This document shows positions 32,411 through 45,335 of a stretch of 64,000 bases of DNA, piece after piece. The position numbers were made by a program, and so were the translations under genes. Source of the DNA: Humulus lupulus (Eukaryota; Streptophyta; Magnoliopsida; Rosales; Cannabaceae); the NCBI RefSeq assembly GCF_963169125.1, contig NC_084802.1:37098607-37162606 (forward strand). Direction: 5' to 3'. Each line of letters begins with the position of its first letter. The first letter of the stretch is position 1. The notes below the pieces were generated by a model. It had not been told where the DNA came from and did no database searches. It saw only the letters and a list, made by a program, of their open reading frames with translations.

Positions 32411-35400
32411 ATGGCGAAAACTACGAGGAAAACTGGGCAGGCGGCCGCCGCTGCACCATCAAACCCGCCTCCTCCTCCTCCTGCAAGCGTGGCTGAGGAT
32501 GAGCCGCATTTGGACTTTGAGGAGGAGGAAATGGATGACGCAACGCTAAAAAGTACTATGGGGGCGTTGCACGAAGAGCTGGCCAATCTAAGGGCTAGCC
32601 AAGAAAGTACTGCCGAAATCATGGCACGGCAGCAGCAGGAAATTAAACGGCAGCGCTTGGAGTTAAGCGAGAGGCAGGCGGAGATGGACCGTCGCCAGAG
32701 CAAAGCCATGGCAGCCCTCGAGGCAGCCTTGCAATTGGCTAGGAATCAAGTTGCACCTGCCTCGCAGCCTGATCAGCCTACGAATGGGCCAACGCAAAGG
32801 GGTCCTAATCCTAGCCCACCTATCCAACCCTCGAGTCCGCAAATGTAACGCCCTGGATAACCAAGACCGTTACACTGTGTGTTTGAAATAGTGCAAGACT
32901 TGCTAATCAAGTCATTTAGTTTAAACTGTGTATCTAATGACACAAAGGATTAGGTTAAACAGAATTTGATTATAAACGATTAAACTTTATTGAAAACAGA
33001 CGTTTATTATAAGGGATCCCAAATCAGGGTTTAAATAACGTAAATACAAAATTCTTAATTACAAATAAATGACCAAGCCACTCTAATGGAAAAATATACG
33101 TTTTAGGCTCCCGTTCCTGTACAAATCCTCGACCGTGGTGGCCGAGCAGCTGACAATGTACACCTCGCCCCCAGAGCTCTCCAACCCATGGCCAACTTAC
33201 CTTACCTGCACCATGTAGCACCCGTGAGCCGAAGCCCAGTAAGAAAACATAATATCATATCATAACAGTATTAACAGCTAAACAGTTCACAGAGCATAAT
33301 CCAATAATCACAAAGCATTACTCAGTTCTTTCAAGCCATTATGTCCATTCAAGACAACACACTGGTCAATAATCAATAATCCAGCTCCAGATACTCATTA
33401 AGTCATAGACAATATTCTACAACAGATATTCAGCACATACATTCAGATTCAAGACACAATCAATCACATAATACACTCATACCACATAATATCCAGGGCC
33501 GACGACTTAGGCCGCACCCTCTGTTTAACCCACTGACTCCGGCCCGCTCAAACCGAGCTCAATGCATAATAAGCTGTCCTCGGATACCAGTGTCCGAGCC
33601 GCGCCCTATGCGCAAGTGTGGATTTCGGCACCCTTAGGCCATTACCACATGTCCCCGTGGCATAATACCACCTTATGACATTCATACCATTATAGGGAAC
33701 GCTTAGTCCCAACATATTCACATGGTGTATCACAATCACATAACAATACATTCAAATATAGGGAACACTTAGTCCCGTCCTATCCACATACACAGGTTCA
33801 GTTTTCTTGCCTTAAATCCAAATGCTTTAATTAGAGAGGACGACCCCCGAGCACGATCCATTCCCGAGCCCTAGCTTATCACCTAGTCACAACCAAGATA
33901 ATGAATTCCATTAATACTCGGATATAGGTTTCTGGATATAAAACTAACTCCCGGGCAACCGAATTCCACCAAGCACAGTGGTGAAACCAATCCCAAGCAC
34001 ACTAGACTACCTCCCCGTGCTTAAAACCCTAAAAAACTCATGTGTGCAACCAAGGGCTGCGGCCCTTCTCCAAAATAGAGCCAACACCACACTTGAAGGG
34101 GACACGCGCCGCGGCCCTTGCTTTGGGCACCGCGGCGCTTGCCTTTGGCTGAGCCTTCCTGGCTCCTTTGCAAGCTAGGGCCGCAGCGCTCTAGAACAGA
34201 GTCGCGGCCCTTCCCGTCGAACCCAGAATTTCCACCATTTTCAACCTCCAAACCTTAACCAAAACCATCCCAAAGCTCCCTATTTCCATATCAATCATTC
34301 CCAACACTTTTAAGACAACTTTAACATCATGATTCAACAGGAAACCCAATCTAAAACTCATTGCAATCCATGTTTCAATCTCTGAAACTCAAGAACATCA
34401 AACACCATAACCAACCATTCAAAACTCAGATTTAAACTTCTAAATCATAAATTAAAGTTTACCTTTTCAGCTGAACCCCTTTTCTAAGCAGAATCCCAGC
34501 TAGTTCCCAAGTTTCTAGCTTCAATTCCACCTTAAACATCAAAATTACAATTATCTTACTACTTAGAAAACTCAGAGTTTCTAACCTCAAAAACACAGTT
34601 TGATTCTCACCTTGGCTTTGATTAAATTTTCCCTGGATAATCCTTGAGCTAAGCTTTTAAATCCCCACTGAAATCCTCTGAAATCCCAGCCTAAATCCTT
34701 CAAATTTTCTCTGTTTTCCTTGTGTTTTTCTTAGTTTTCTTGAGAGAGAGGAGGGAGAGAGAGAGTAAGAGTCGGTCTAATATTTCCTTCCACTAGCTTC
34801 TGTTTTAATTAAGTCTATCCTTTATCCCGTTAAGTCAATCCTGAGCCTCGGGGTGCCGGAAACGTCCCCGAGGGCAAAATGGTAAAATTCCCCAACATTC
34901 CCACCTAGAATTCCTAACCTCAAATATATCTCCATATATTTATTTTCATAACCCGATAGTCTAAATAATTACCCGATACCTATAATATCCCTGACTTATC
35001 CAAAGCCAACTATTAAGCCCCGTTGTGACTTTCCCCGCTACCTGCTCCCTAGGATCGCCTCGTGCCGCTAATTACAAACGCACACACCTGTACATGCACA
35101 TATATTTATCCATCTATCCACATAATAATGTGGTCTCAACAATTATCACACACATTCACATTTATGCCCTAACGGGCCAAGATTACCATTATGCCTTACC
35201 AGCCAGACAGGGCGCGCATACTTATTCAATACCCATTTCACACTTTCTTACCATTAATTCTCTTAACCTCCAATTATGCCCTCCCGGCACACTAATCAAG
35301 GCCCTTAAGCCTTATTAGTAATTTTGGGTCGTTACAGCAAAGGCCCGAATAGCCTCAGGTGCCCCATGATGATGTCCCACTGGACCCTGAGGCACAGCCT

Positions 35401-38400
35401 CCATCCCAAGCTGATCGCGGAAATCCCCCACATGAGAGGCATAATAGGACCAGGCATCAGCCTCGCAGTCCTAGACGCCATAGGGGCGACGAGCCGAACC
35501 TTCCGAACAGAGGACAACATCCTCCTAGTAACAGGAGGAACTCAGAGTTAGGCTCTACGGTCCGAGGCCCCCCACGGCATGATAATGCATGGGGACCCAA
35601 CGACCAACGTAGGCCACCCTCTAACACTCAGGACGTTTCAGCCCGGGAGGGAAATCGAGGGAACAGTCGATCTCATCATAACCAGTCATGATTCAGAGAT
35701 GGCAATGGTTATGATGAAGCTGATTCCGGCAGAGGAAATGCCGGTCGGAGGAATGAAGAAAGAGGTGAAAACAGGAATCAGCCACCTCAGGATGACCAAC
35801 CTGGCAGACGGGACGCTGGGGGGCAACCCAGGCAAAATAACGTCTTCAACCGGCTCGGAGCTAGCGAGCAGCGGAGAAGAGACGAGGATTTGAGAGATGT
35901 GCTCAATGATCGCCGTGAGCGACATGGCGAGAACATCCCCCCAGCAACAGAGGCTACAGCGATTCCTGTCGCTGTGCAGGCCCAGATAGATGCCCTCAAC
36001 CAAGCGGTGCAACAGCTGGTCGGGGGAAGAACATCTTACATCGACCACGACAGGAGGAAAGGCACTCCTTTCATCTAGAGGATAGCTATGGCAGAGAATC
36101 CTAGCAAGTTTAAAATGCCTACGCTCCCGAACTTTGATGGGTACGGTGATCCGGTGTCTTACGTCAATAAGTTTGAGATACAAATGGACATTCAGAAAGT
36201 GTCCAAAGATGCTCGGTGCAGAATCTTCCCTGCAACACTTTCTGATGTCGCGTGGGAGTGGTTTTTCAAGTTCCCTCTTGCAAGTATAGTTTCCTAGGAG
36301 ATGTTCGTAAGAGAGTTTTACGGACAATTCTACGCAGGTCGTGTGCATTCGACCGAGGCAAACCAGCTGGTTGAAATACGCCAGCAGGATGGAGAGCCAT
36401 TGAAGGACTACATCCAGCGCTTTATGCGAGCAGCAGCTGGAGCAAAAACAGTGGGGGACGAAGGCAAAATGATGGCCATAACCGCAGGGGTTAGGCGTCG
36501 CACCCCTCTCTGGAAAAGTCTCCGAAAATATGGGGTTAGAACTACCCAGGAGTTCTTGGACAGGGCTGATCGTTACATCAAGCTCGAAGATGCCATTGCC
36601 GACGATGGAAAGTCTCCAGGCAAGGATAAGAAGGCTGCCGAGCCCGCCAAAGCTGCCAATGGGTCTAGGCCTAACAGCAAAGGCAATAGGAACGGCAACG
36701 GCAATGGCAAGAATGGTGGAAAACGGCCACACAATGAGCCTTCCACCTCTGACAATAAACGAGCCAAGGGTAACCGTTATGAACCTCGGTTCACTAACTA
36801 TACTGCCCTAATTGAGTCTCGGGGAGAGGTTTATCAGGCCATGAGTTCCAGTGTGCCTTATAAGAAGCCTGCCCCCATTCGAAAGGACATTTCGAAAAGA
36901 GACACTACCAAGTTCTGTCGTTATCATAACGACTACGGACATGATACCAACGAATGCAACCAGCTGAAGGATGAGATCGAGTTCCTTATTAGACAAGGAC
37001 ACTTAAGAAGATACGTACGGGCCTCGGGAAATTCCCAACGAGAAGCTCCAGGTGGCAACGAGCAAGTGCCCACACACCAACGCTCGCCACCTTTGTAGCC
37101 TGCCCCCGTGACTGGCACATTGTTAACCATCTGTGGAGGCCCGCACCTCGCGGGAAACAGCGGAAAGGCTAGAGAACGATATGCTCGGACTCTGCGCCAC
37201 GACCAGGACATCGAGATGATGACTGTGGAGGACCGCGCGCCAAAAAAGGCTCGATCAGAAGAAGGTGAGATAACCTTCTCTGATAGCGATGCCCAACATG
37301 TCCGATTCCCACATTCCGATCCGCTGGTCGTGGATGTCCAAATGGCCAACATGATGGTGAAGAGAGTGCTGGTTGATACAGGAAGTTTGGTGAATATCCT
37401 GTATAAGTCTTCGCTGGAATGCATGAAGTTGTCCGTTAAGGACCTGGAGCCCTGCAACCAGACAATACACGGCTACTCTGGTGAGGGACTTGCCCCCGCC
37501 GGATCAATCAGACTACCGGTGACGACAGGTACAGCGCCTGCTACCAGGACATTACTCGCTACTTTTATAGTAGTTGATTGTCCTTCGGCGTACAATGCCA
37601 TCATTGGGAGGCCTATACTGGTTGATCTACGGGCCGTCACCTCCATGTGGCACTTAGCCATGAAATTTCCGACAGACGCAGGGGTAGGACGCATGTTGGG
37701 AAACCAGAGGGAGGCCAGAGAGTGCTACAACGCCTCAATCACGAAGGCAAAAAAGGGAACATCAAAGAGCACTACCTCAAATAGGTTGCAGATAGCAATT
37801 GATGCACCAGCCCAATCCGGTGATGAGGTCACCAAATAGGGTGTTGCCCAAAGTAAGGATAGAGGTTTAGATCCTCTCTTTGGGGATTTTGAAGAGAACG
37901 TTGGACCCGTCAAGGACCTGGAAGAGGTCCAACTCGAAGACAAAGACCTAACCAGAGTCGTGAAGGTCGGGAAAAACCTAGAACAAACCACGAAGCAGGC
38001 ACTGGTGGAATTTTTGCAGAAGAACCAGGAAGTCTTTGCCTAGTCGCACAAAGACATGCCTGGGATAGACCCTGCAGTTATCAGCCATGTCCTGAACATA
38101 GACAAGACTTTTCCACCCGTGCAACAAAAAAGAAGGCTGCTCGATAAAGATTGATCGAGATCCTTAAAAGAAGAAGTAGAGAGGTTAAAGGAGAATGGGT
38201 TCATCAGGGTAGCGTTTTATCCATCGTGGGTCTCCAATCCAGTGCTGGTTCCCAAGCCCAACGGCAAATGGCGAACCTGCGTGGATTTTACAGACCTCAA
38301 TAAAGCCTGCCCAAAGGATTGCTTCCCACTCCCAAGAATCGACCAGTTGGTCGATGCTACTGCAGGACACGAGATCCTCTCCTTCATGGATGCATATTCG

Positions 38401-41148
38401 GGCTACAATCAGATTAGCATGCATCCCCCCGACGAGGATCACACCAGCTTTCGGACCGATACGGGCTTATACTGTTATAAAGTAATGCCCTTCGGATTGA
38501 AAAACGCAGGTGCGACTTACCAGCGGTTAGTTAACCACATGTTTAAAGAATTGATCAGGGTAAACATGGAGGTATACGTGGATGACATGCTGGTAAAGTC
38601 CAAAAAGGCAGAAGGACATGTGAAGGATTTACAAGAATGTTTCGATGTATTGAACAAGTACCAGATGAAACTAAATCCTCTCAAATGTTCCTTTGGAGTT
38701 AGATCAGGGAAGTTTTTGGGTTTCATTGTAAATTCAAGAGGAATCGAGGCCAACCCCGAAAAGATAAAAGCCCTGATCGACATGAAATCGCCAGAAAAGA
38801 TCAAAGATGTACAAAGTTTAACCGGGAGGATTGCAGCCCTAAGTAGATTTATTTCAAAATCAACAGACAAGTGCGTCCCTTTTTTCAATCTACTTAGGGG
38901 CAATAAGAAATTTGCATGGACGGAAGATTGCGAGCAAGCTTTTCAGGCCTTGAAGGCCCGCATGGCACAGCCTCCTATTTTATCAAAGCCAATCAAAGGA
39001 GAAATTTTGTTCATTTACCTGGCGATCACTGAAGTTGCTGCTAGTGCGGTACTAGTACGAGAGGAGGAGGGCGTACAAAAAGCAGTGTACTATATAAGCA
39101 AGAGATTGATCGGAGTAGAACTGCGATATCCTCCCATCGAGAGGTTAGCATACTATTTAATCTTGGCCTCGAGGAAGCTACGTCCTTACTTTCAAGCCCA
39201 CCCTTTCACAGTTTTAACTGACCAGCCCCTTCGGCAAGTCTTCCAAAAACCAGAGGCGGCTGGGCGTTTACTAAAATGGGCAGTCGAACTAGGGCAATTC
39301 GATATCGCATATTCACCGTGAGCAGCAGTAAAGGGACAAGTCTTGGTTGATCTTATTGCAGAGTTCACCGAACTCCCAGACAGCGAGCAGTGCGAGCAGC
39401 CTAGTGTGCCTGAGCCCCAAGATGAAACTCCTTCGTGGAAGTTATTCACGGACGGGTCGTCCAACGAATCCCACGCAGGAGCAGGAGTGATATTGATAAC
39501 GCCGGAAGGGCATCGATTTCACTGCGCCATTAGATTCGATTTCACCGCGTCAAATAATGAAGCCAAATACGAAGCACTCCTCGCTGGGTTGAGAATGGCG
39601 AAAGATATGAGCATAAAGACGCTTGATATTTACAGTGATTCACAGTTGGTCGTGAATCAAATTCTTGGGGAATATCAAGCACGAGGCCTAAAGATGGTGG
39701 CCTACTTGAATAAAACCAAAGACCTGCCAGCCTAGTTCACAAAGTATACCCTCCAGCAAATACCGCGGGATCAGAATTCGAATGCAGATGCTTTAGCCAA
39801 ACTCGCGAGCACGAAAGATGCTGATACTTTGAACATTGTGCCAGTAGAAAGATTGAGTGGGCCAAGCATACGAGCAATAGAAGCCAGTATGGAAATCCGA
39901 ATGGGAGATACATGGATGGTGCCTTACTTGGAGTATCTAACAGATGGTGTGCTACCAACAGATAGAAACAAAGCCAGAACTCTACAAAGGTAGGCTGCTA
40001 GGTACATACTGGTCGATGGTGTTATGTACAGAAAAGGATATTCAATGCCATTACTCAGGTGCATTACACCAGAAAAAGCTAAGGAGCTCATGAAAGAGGT
40101 ACATGGAGGTTTCTGCGGAGACCACGCTGGGGGGAAAAGTTTGGCAAAAAATATTCTAAGGCAAGGTTACTTCTGGCCGACTATGAACGAAGATTCAATG
40201 GAGTTTGTACGAAAATGCGATAAATGTCAAAAGTTCTCCAAAATTCCACGAGCAGCTCCAAATGAGTTAAAACAGATGCAGAGTCCGTGGCCTTTTGCAA
40301 TATGGGGGATAGATTTGATTGGATCCCTGCCAACCGGAAAGGGCGGAGTGAAATACTCAGTTGTGGCAGTTGACTACTTCACCAAATGGGCCGAAGTTGA
40401 ACCACTCGCTACCATAACGGCCAAGAAAGTTCTCGACTTTGTCATCAAGAACATTGTTTGCCGCTATGGTTTGCCTCGGAAGATTGTTTCAGACAACGGA
40501 ACCCAATTTGATAGCGACTTATTCACCGACTTCTGCGAAACGCACGGGATTATCAAAAGCTTTTCTTCAGTTGCGCATCCACAAGCAAACGGGCAAGTCG
40601 AGGCTGTGAACAAAACTCTTAAGGACACCCTGAAGAAGAGGCTTGAAGACGCTAAAGGAGCATGGCCAGAGCAGCTGCCTGAGGTCCTCTGGTCGTACAG
40701 AACTTCTCACCGAACGGCGACAGGTCATACCCCATTTTCCTTAGCCTACGGATATGAGGCCATGTTACCTGTCGAGTTAGATCCCCCCTCACATCGACGC
40801 ATAACATACGACCAGGACCAGAACAGCCAACTGATGATGGAGTCCCTAGACTCAATTGACGAAATACGAGAAAAAGCCCAACTCCGAGTAGCTGCGTACC
40901 AGCAAAAGGTTGCTCGGTACTTTAACTCGAAAGTGAAAGAAAGTAAATTCAACGTCGGTGACTTGGTACTACGACGAGTTTTCTTGAACACCCGCGACCC
41001 CACTGCTGGAGTACTCGGACCCAATTGGGAAGAATCGCACCAGATTGAAGAAGTCCTTCACCCGGGCACCTACAAACTTGCATGCCTAAACGGAGATCTT
41101 GTTCCACGCTATTGGAATGGAGAACACCTGCGCAAGTATTATCAGTAA
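32411..41148 (+). pseudogene. Element B Gag-Pol, one frame with stops only
   Basis: ATG at 32411 (MAKTTRKTGQ). After removing solo LTR C and one copy of its duplication, one frame runs to the TAA at 41148 with no frameshift. Blocks: coiled-coil Gag N-terminus (32500-32750), capsid (36088-36600; WEWFFKFP), knuckle-like CRYHNDYGHDTNEC (36915-36960), protease VLVDTGSLVNIL (37370), reverse transcriptase with YVDDM (about 38573-38587), and RNase H (38990-39300). A second RNase H follows (LFTDGSSNESHAGAG, 39442-39735), then integrase with HGGFCGDHAGG, CDKCQ, GIDLIG, SDNGTQF, HPQANGQVE (40024-41148). In-frame stops are at 35350, 35689, 36076, 36295, 37096, 37837, 38041, 38152, 39319, 39733 and 39991. 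Those whose original codon can be guessed were Trp, Gln or Arg. Otherwise the polyprotein is complete. Confidence 0.92.
32844..35336 (-). mobile_element. Solo LTR C (same family as D)
   Basis: 2,493 bp, TGTAACGCCC to GTCGTTACA, with a perfect duplication GCAAA at 32839-32843 and 35337-35341. It interrupts the Gag reading frame of element B between Gln codons; excision in silico restores the frame register. It has degraded relatives of the GCGCCGCGGCGC palindrome at about 34107-34135, 34181-34190 and 34202-34210. No coding region. Confidence 0.9.
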
Positions 41149-41892
41149 ATAGCCCTTTTTAAAGGACTGGCTTGTATTAAATTTTACTTTTTACAAGTTT
41201 TGAAAAAAAAAGGGTTAGCCACGTTGTATGGCTAATCTCTTATAAATGTAAGATCCTTTTTTAGGATCACTCGTAAAGACATGATTAGTCCATTTTTAAT
41301 ACGAGATTATAAGGGACTGTGCGCAGCCAGTCATTCTTGCCAACCTTTGTAAATTTATTTTTACAAGTATTTGTTCATTACGTGTGTTGTTTTGCTGTAT
41401 TACAAGTGTTAAATTTTGCAACGAGCAGTAATGTTCGCACAGGTCGTGGTCAAGGCAAGTGACCGAGGACCTAAAGCTCCTCGATCACTTGGGGGGCATA
41501 TAAGGTACATCGATAGCAAAGCATACCATGAGGTATGTAAACACATGAACAAAATAAGTGAAAGCATGCTACGGTACTTAGAGCATTTTTTCAAAAATTT
41601 ATGTTTTGTAAAATCAAAAATAAGTACTATGCTAAGTTTGGTCATGCAAACAGGTATTATAATAAAAGAAACATTATAATATCATAAAGGCAATCGTTTA
41701 CACCGCGAGCATTGGTGCTCGGATGTAAATATGAAATTAAAAGGAAAAGACCTTTACACCGCGAGCACTACTGCTTGGATGTAATTGTTCAAGCATAAGT
41801 AAAAAAGCTGCCCTCGCAACAATAAAAGAAAAAAAATTGTCTTTACAAAAAGACCCGTGGGCCATAAAAGCTGAAAAAAATAATAAGAAATA
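41149..41892 (+). other. Element B, region after Pol
   Basis: About 740 bp of non-coding DNA between the Pol stop and the end of the antisense gene. It contains a purine-rich CTTGGGGGGCATA near 41488 that resembles the real primer tract before the 3' LTR, perhaps an old duplicate. A short duplicated phrase (TTTACACCGCGAGCA, about 41699 and 41754) is also present. Confidence 0.6.
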
Positions 41893-44490
41893 TTAATTTT
41901 GCTGGGGAGCAGGAGGGTCCTCTGGGTTAGGAGCATTCTGATCAGCCGGAGGTCCAGCCGCAGCATCAGCAGCAAGGGTTTTGGCCTTGGCTCTCTCTTC
42001 CGCCTCCAACCGAGCAGCGCACTGCGCCATCAGCGTCCTTTGCAGCCGCTCGAAGAGATAGTTAATGTTGGCCTCCCAATTGTGCTTCCAGAAGTCGTAG
42101 AAGCAAAGGAAGGTGGCTTCCTTGTACTTCTTCAGAGTTTTGGCACTATCCTCCTCGAGCTCGCGCACCCGCTCCTCAAGCTTCTTTGCCTCATCCCTGC
42201 TGGCGGTCAGATCGAGAGTGAGTTGCTTACACTCTTGGGTGTGGAGTATGGAATGCTCCCTCCATGTGTGCCGCTCATCGATGGCTTTCTTCAGAGCCCC
42301 TTGAATTTCCTGAAGCTCCTGGGTGAGGGTGGCTTGGACCTCACATAGCTGTTCATTTAGCTTGGACAGCTCCTTGTTTTCCTCGAGCAGCTTTTGCTTC
42401 TCATCCTTGAGTGCTTGCTTAGCCTGAGTAAGCCTAGAGTCAAAGTTCTGTCCGTGAGAAACCAACGCCCCGGTACGGCGCCAGCCAGCAGTCAGAGACA
42501 GCAGTCCCTGAAAACAAAAAATGAAAAAGTAAGGAATAGAAGTCAGAATAAATGATGAAACAACAGAAATTGACTTACGCTGACTATTTCATTCAACCCT
42601 CGGTTGATGATTTGATCGACCTCCATCGAGGCAGTTTCATTGATGGTGGCCTGGCTGCGCCTGTGCTTCAAGAGCTTATAAATTCTCTCCCTGGCCGACC
42701 CGACCACAAGGCTGGACAGAGAGCCTTCAGACAAGTTGTCCAGAGTCTCTCTACCAGCGGCCCTAGAAGAGGGCTGCCGATTCTCAGGCACAGGCGACGA
42801 CTGTTCGGTGGGAGGCAGAGGTGTCGTATTCTCCTTAGAAGGGCCGGCGCCGGGAGCATCCTCTGTTCGAGCCTTCTTTGAGGGAGTTTTACTGCTTTCT
42901 CCTCGAGCCCTTTTGCTGTCCTTCAGGACAGAAGCAGCAGCAGCGGTTTGGTAATGCTCTAAGAATTCCTCAGAGTCCATACCTGCACAAAGGAAAACAA
43001 TTCGAACAGTTAGATTAGAGGATCACGAGGAGCAGAGATCGAAGTGAAAGGATTACAAGTAAAATACCCAAGCTACACCTACTGGTTGTAACATTATCTA
43101 CTGAACTACCTAGTTCCTGGAAGAAATCTGAGTTTAAAGAAGGGGCGTTCCTAAAGTTGCCATCCCCATCAAATAGATGGGAAGGAATTGGCAGATTATA
43201 AAAAAATGAGAATGATATACCGTTTACTTCCGACGAGTCGTCAGACTGTTCGGTAGGCTCAACAGCCTTTTGTTTCCCCTTGCCCTTGGGGACCGACGGT
43301 TCTACTGCTTGGTGGGAAACAGCAGGTTCCCTTATTGTAACCCCAGTTGGCCTCCTTTTAGGAGGAGGCGCCTGAGGTTGCTGCTCGGGTCCCTGCTCAG
43401 GTCCCACATCAGCGTGAACACCACCCGCCGCGGGTTCGCTGGTCGCAGGTTGAGAGCCCTTAAGGCCAGCCAACCTAAGGTTAACCTCATTGATCAAGTT
43501 TTTTACACTCTTAGCAGCATTTGACATACTGGCTAAGAGTGCTACCCTCGACTCCATTCCTAGAGTGGGGGTCGGGCGTAACCATGAACCTGGAACACAA
43601 TGGAACAGTGAAGTATTACGACAAGAAAGATTTAAAACGCAGGAACTACCATTTAAAGGATCATTATTTTCCTTACCTCCTCAGGTGAAGGCCAGATTGT
43701 CCGCGGCGATGTCGGGCGTAAGGAAGTACTCCATATGATACTTCCCCACGTTGGAGATATGAGTGGTCTCGGATAGAAAGGTGCATCCGGTCTCCTGGTG
43801 GAAAAAATGGAAAAACCCCGTACCATCTTGGTTGGGGTTGGACTTGAGATCAAACAGATAATTGACCTCGTGAGGAGAAGGGGCTGGCCATTTCTTGAGT
43901 TTATAAAGAATATAGAGCGCGGCCAGCATCCTATACCCGTTCGGGGTAATTTGAAAAGGGGCCACCCCAAAGTAGTTTGCCACCCCTTGGAAAAATGAAT
44001 GAAGAGGCAGGGTGGCACCCGCCTCAATATGGTATCTCGACCAGGCGCTATAAGCCCCCCCTGGCAGGTTGGCTCGCTGGTCGATGGAAGGTCTGACTAG
44101 GGTTATCCCCGTCAGATTGTACTTATTTAAATAGTTGCTGATCATGCGAATTGTCACCGTACTTGGGGATACCACGTGCCACTCGACAGCCGGCTGGTCG
44201 GCATGGCGAGGATGGGCACGCCCCTGAACTTCGGTTTCAGGAGGGAATTCTCCTCGACCACTGGTCGAGGGGGCATCAGCAGGAGGTTGACTTGGAGAAG
44301 AAGGGTTGCGTCTTTTTCTGGCCTTAGTTTTTGTTCTGGCCATTTTCTGGGTAGGAGCTGGTGGAGGAGTTGGGTTAGAACGTGAAAATGGAATTACTGG
44401 AATTAGCGTGGATGGATTCTCTTCGCCTTCGAGTAGTTGGGCTAAGAGTTCGTCTTTGATAGGTCTTTCTCCCCCCCAAGGGTCTTGCAT
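41893..44490 (-). CDS. Antisense extra gene of Tat element B, spliced
   Basis: Runs opposite to gag-pol. The first coding exon (44490-43677) starts MQDPWGGERPIKDELL right after an acceptor TTTGCAG and ends at a GTAAGG donor. An in-frame TGA lies 4 bases before the donor, perhaps a mutated Arg codon. Further exon-like pieces with GT-AG borders are 43589-43221, 42982-42579 and 42507-41893; one more small exon may lie near 43.1 kb. Exon 1 has a basic stretch (ARTKTKARKRR) and a folded-looking domain around FFQGVANYFGVAPFQITPNGYRMLAAL. The last exon is a long coiled coil (KQALKDEKQKLLEENKEL) and ends APQQN. Tat elements are known to carry extra ORFs, often antisense; their function is unknown and I do not assign one. 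Confidence 0.72.
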
Positions 44491-44495
44491 ATGAA

Positions 44496-45335
44496 CTGCA
44501 AACAGACAATGGAGGAGATAAGACACAATCCGCGAAGTAGTGTTGGGAAGTTGGGATAACGTTGTTCGTGCCTAAATAGCCAACAGCATCCTAATCCTAC
44601 ACTAACTTCAACGTGGGTAGCTTAAAAGACGGATAAAATCGAAAAAGGAAGGAAAAACGTTTTCTGAAAAGAACTTTTTTCGACCTCTGAAGGGCGGGAA
44701 AAAATTTCGGTTTTTTTCGCCTAACTTAAAGATTGAATCTTTCGTCAACTTAACGTCCCAAATCAGAGATTCTATCTACCAAAGTATTGACCTAACCTAT
44801 ACAAGGCATAAAGACGCACTTTTACCAAATATTAGGCGGTTTATACCAAAAACCCTATTCAAGAACGCAGACATATCAGAGCATAAAAACGGCATGCATG
44901 GCGTAATAAAGAGCTTAAAAGATGGAATCCTAACCTAAGAGAAGAAGGAGACTCGGAAGAAAATGAAGACTCGAACTGGAAAACATTTGGCTAGGCGTCG
45001 GACTGATATTCGGAGCTCTGAACTCTGGTGCAAGTTCTTGAGAATATTGGCGAAAATGGTGAATAAAAATTTTCTTAATGGGAAAGAAAAGTTTATTTAT
45101 AGGGATTGAGGGTATGGCAGAAAGGTGGTAATCATAATTTCCCACTTTCGAAATGTGGGGAAGTGTATAAGCCATCAAAAGTTTCTTTTTGGAAACCGAA
45201 AAGGCTTAATTAGACATAATTATATCATGGTTTTCAAAAACGCACGGGGGTTCTAACAAACATCATGGGGATATGAACGGTTGATCCCTTAAGTTTCTTT
45301 ATCGCTGGTCGCACTAAACAAACTTGGGGGGCAAA
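44496..45335 (-). other. 5' leader and intron of the antisense gene
   Basis: On the minus strand a leader exon from about 45070 to 44935 ends at CTTAG/GTTAGG. An intron of about 440 bp then reaches the acceptor at 44497-44496, a few bases before the ATG at 44490. No other gene is seen. Confidence 0.6.
45093..45102 (-). promoter_or_regulatory. TATA box for the antisense gene of element B
   Basis: The minus strand reads CCCTATAAATAAAC. It lies about 600 bp upstream of the first Met, inside the element and outside the LTR, and is followed by a pyrimidine-rich leader. This suggests an independent transcript. Confidence 0.6.

Noticed and set aside
35686..36732. Long (348-residue) minus-strand ORF
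   Set aside because: It is antisense to the Gag region of element B, has no recognisable domain, and the plus frame has clear Gag motifs.
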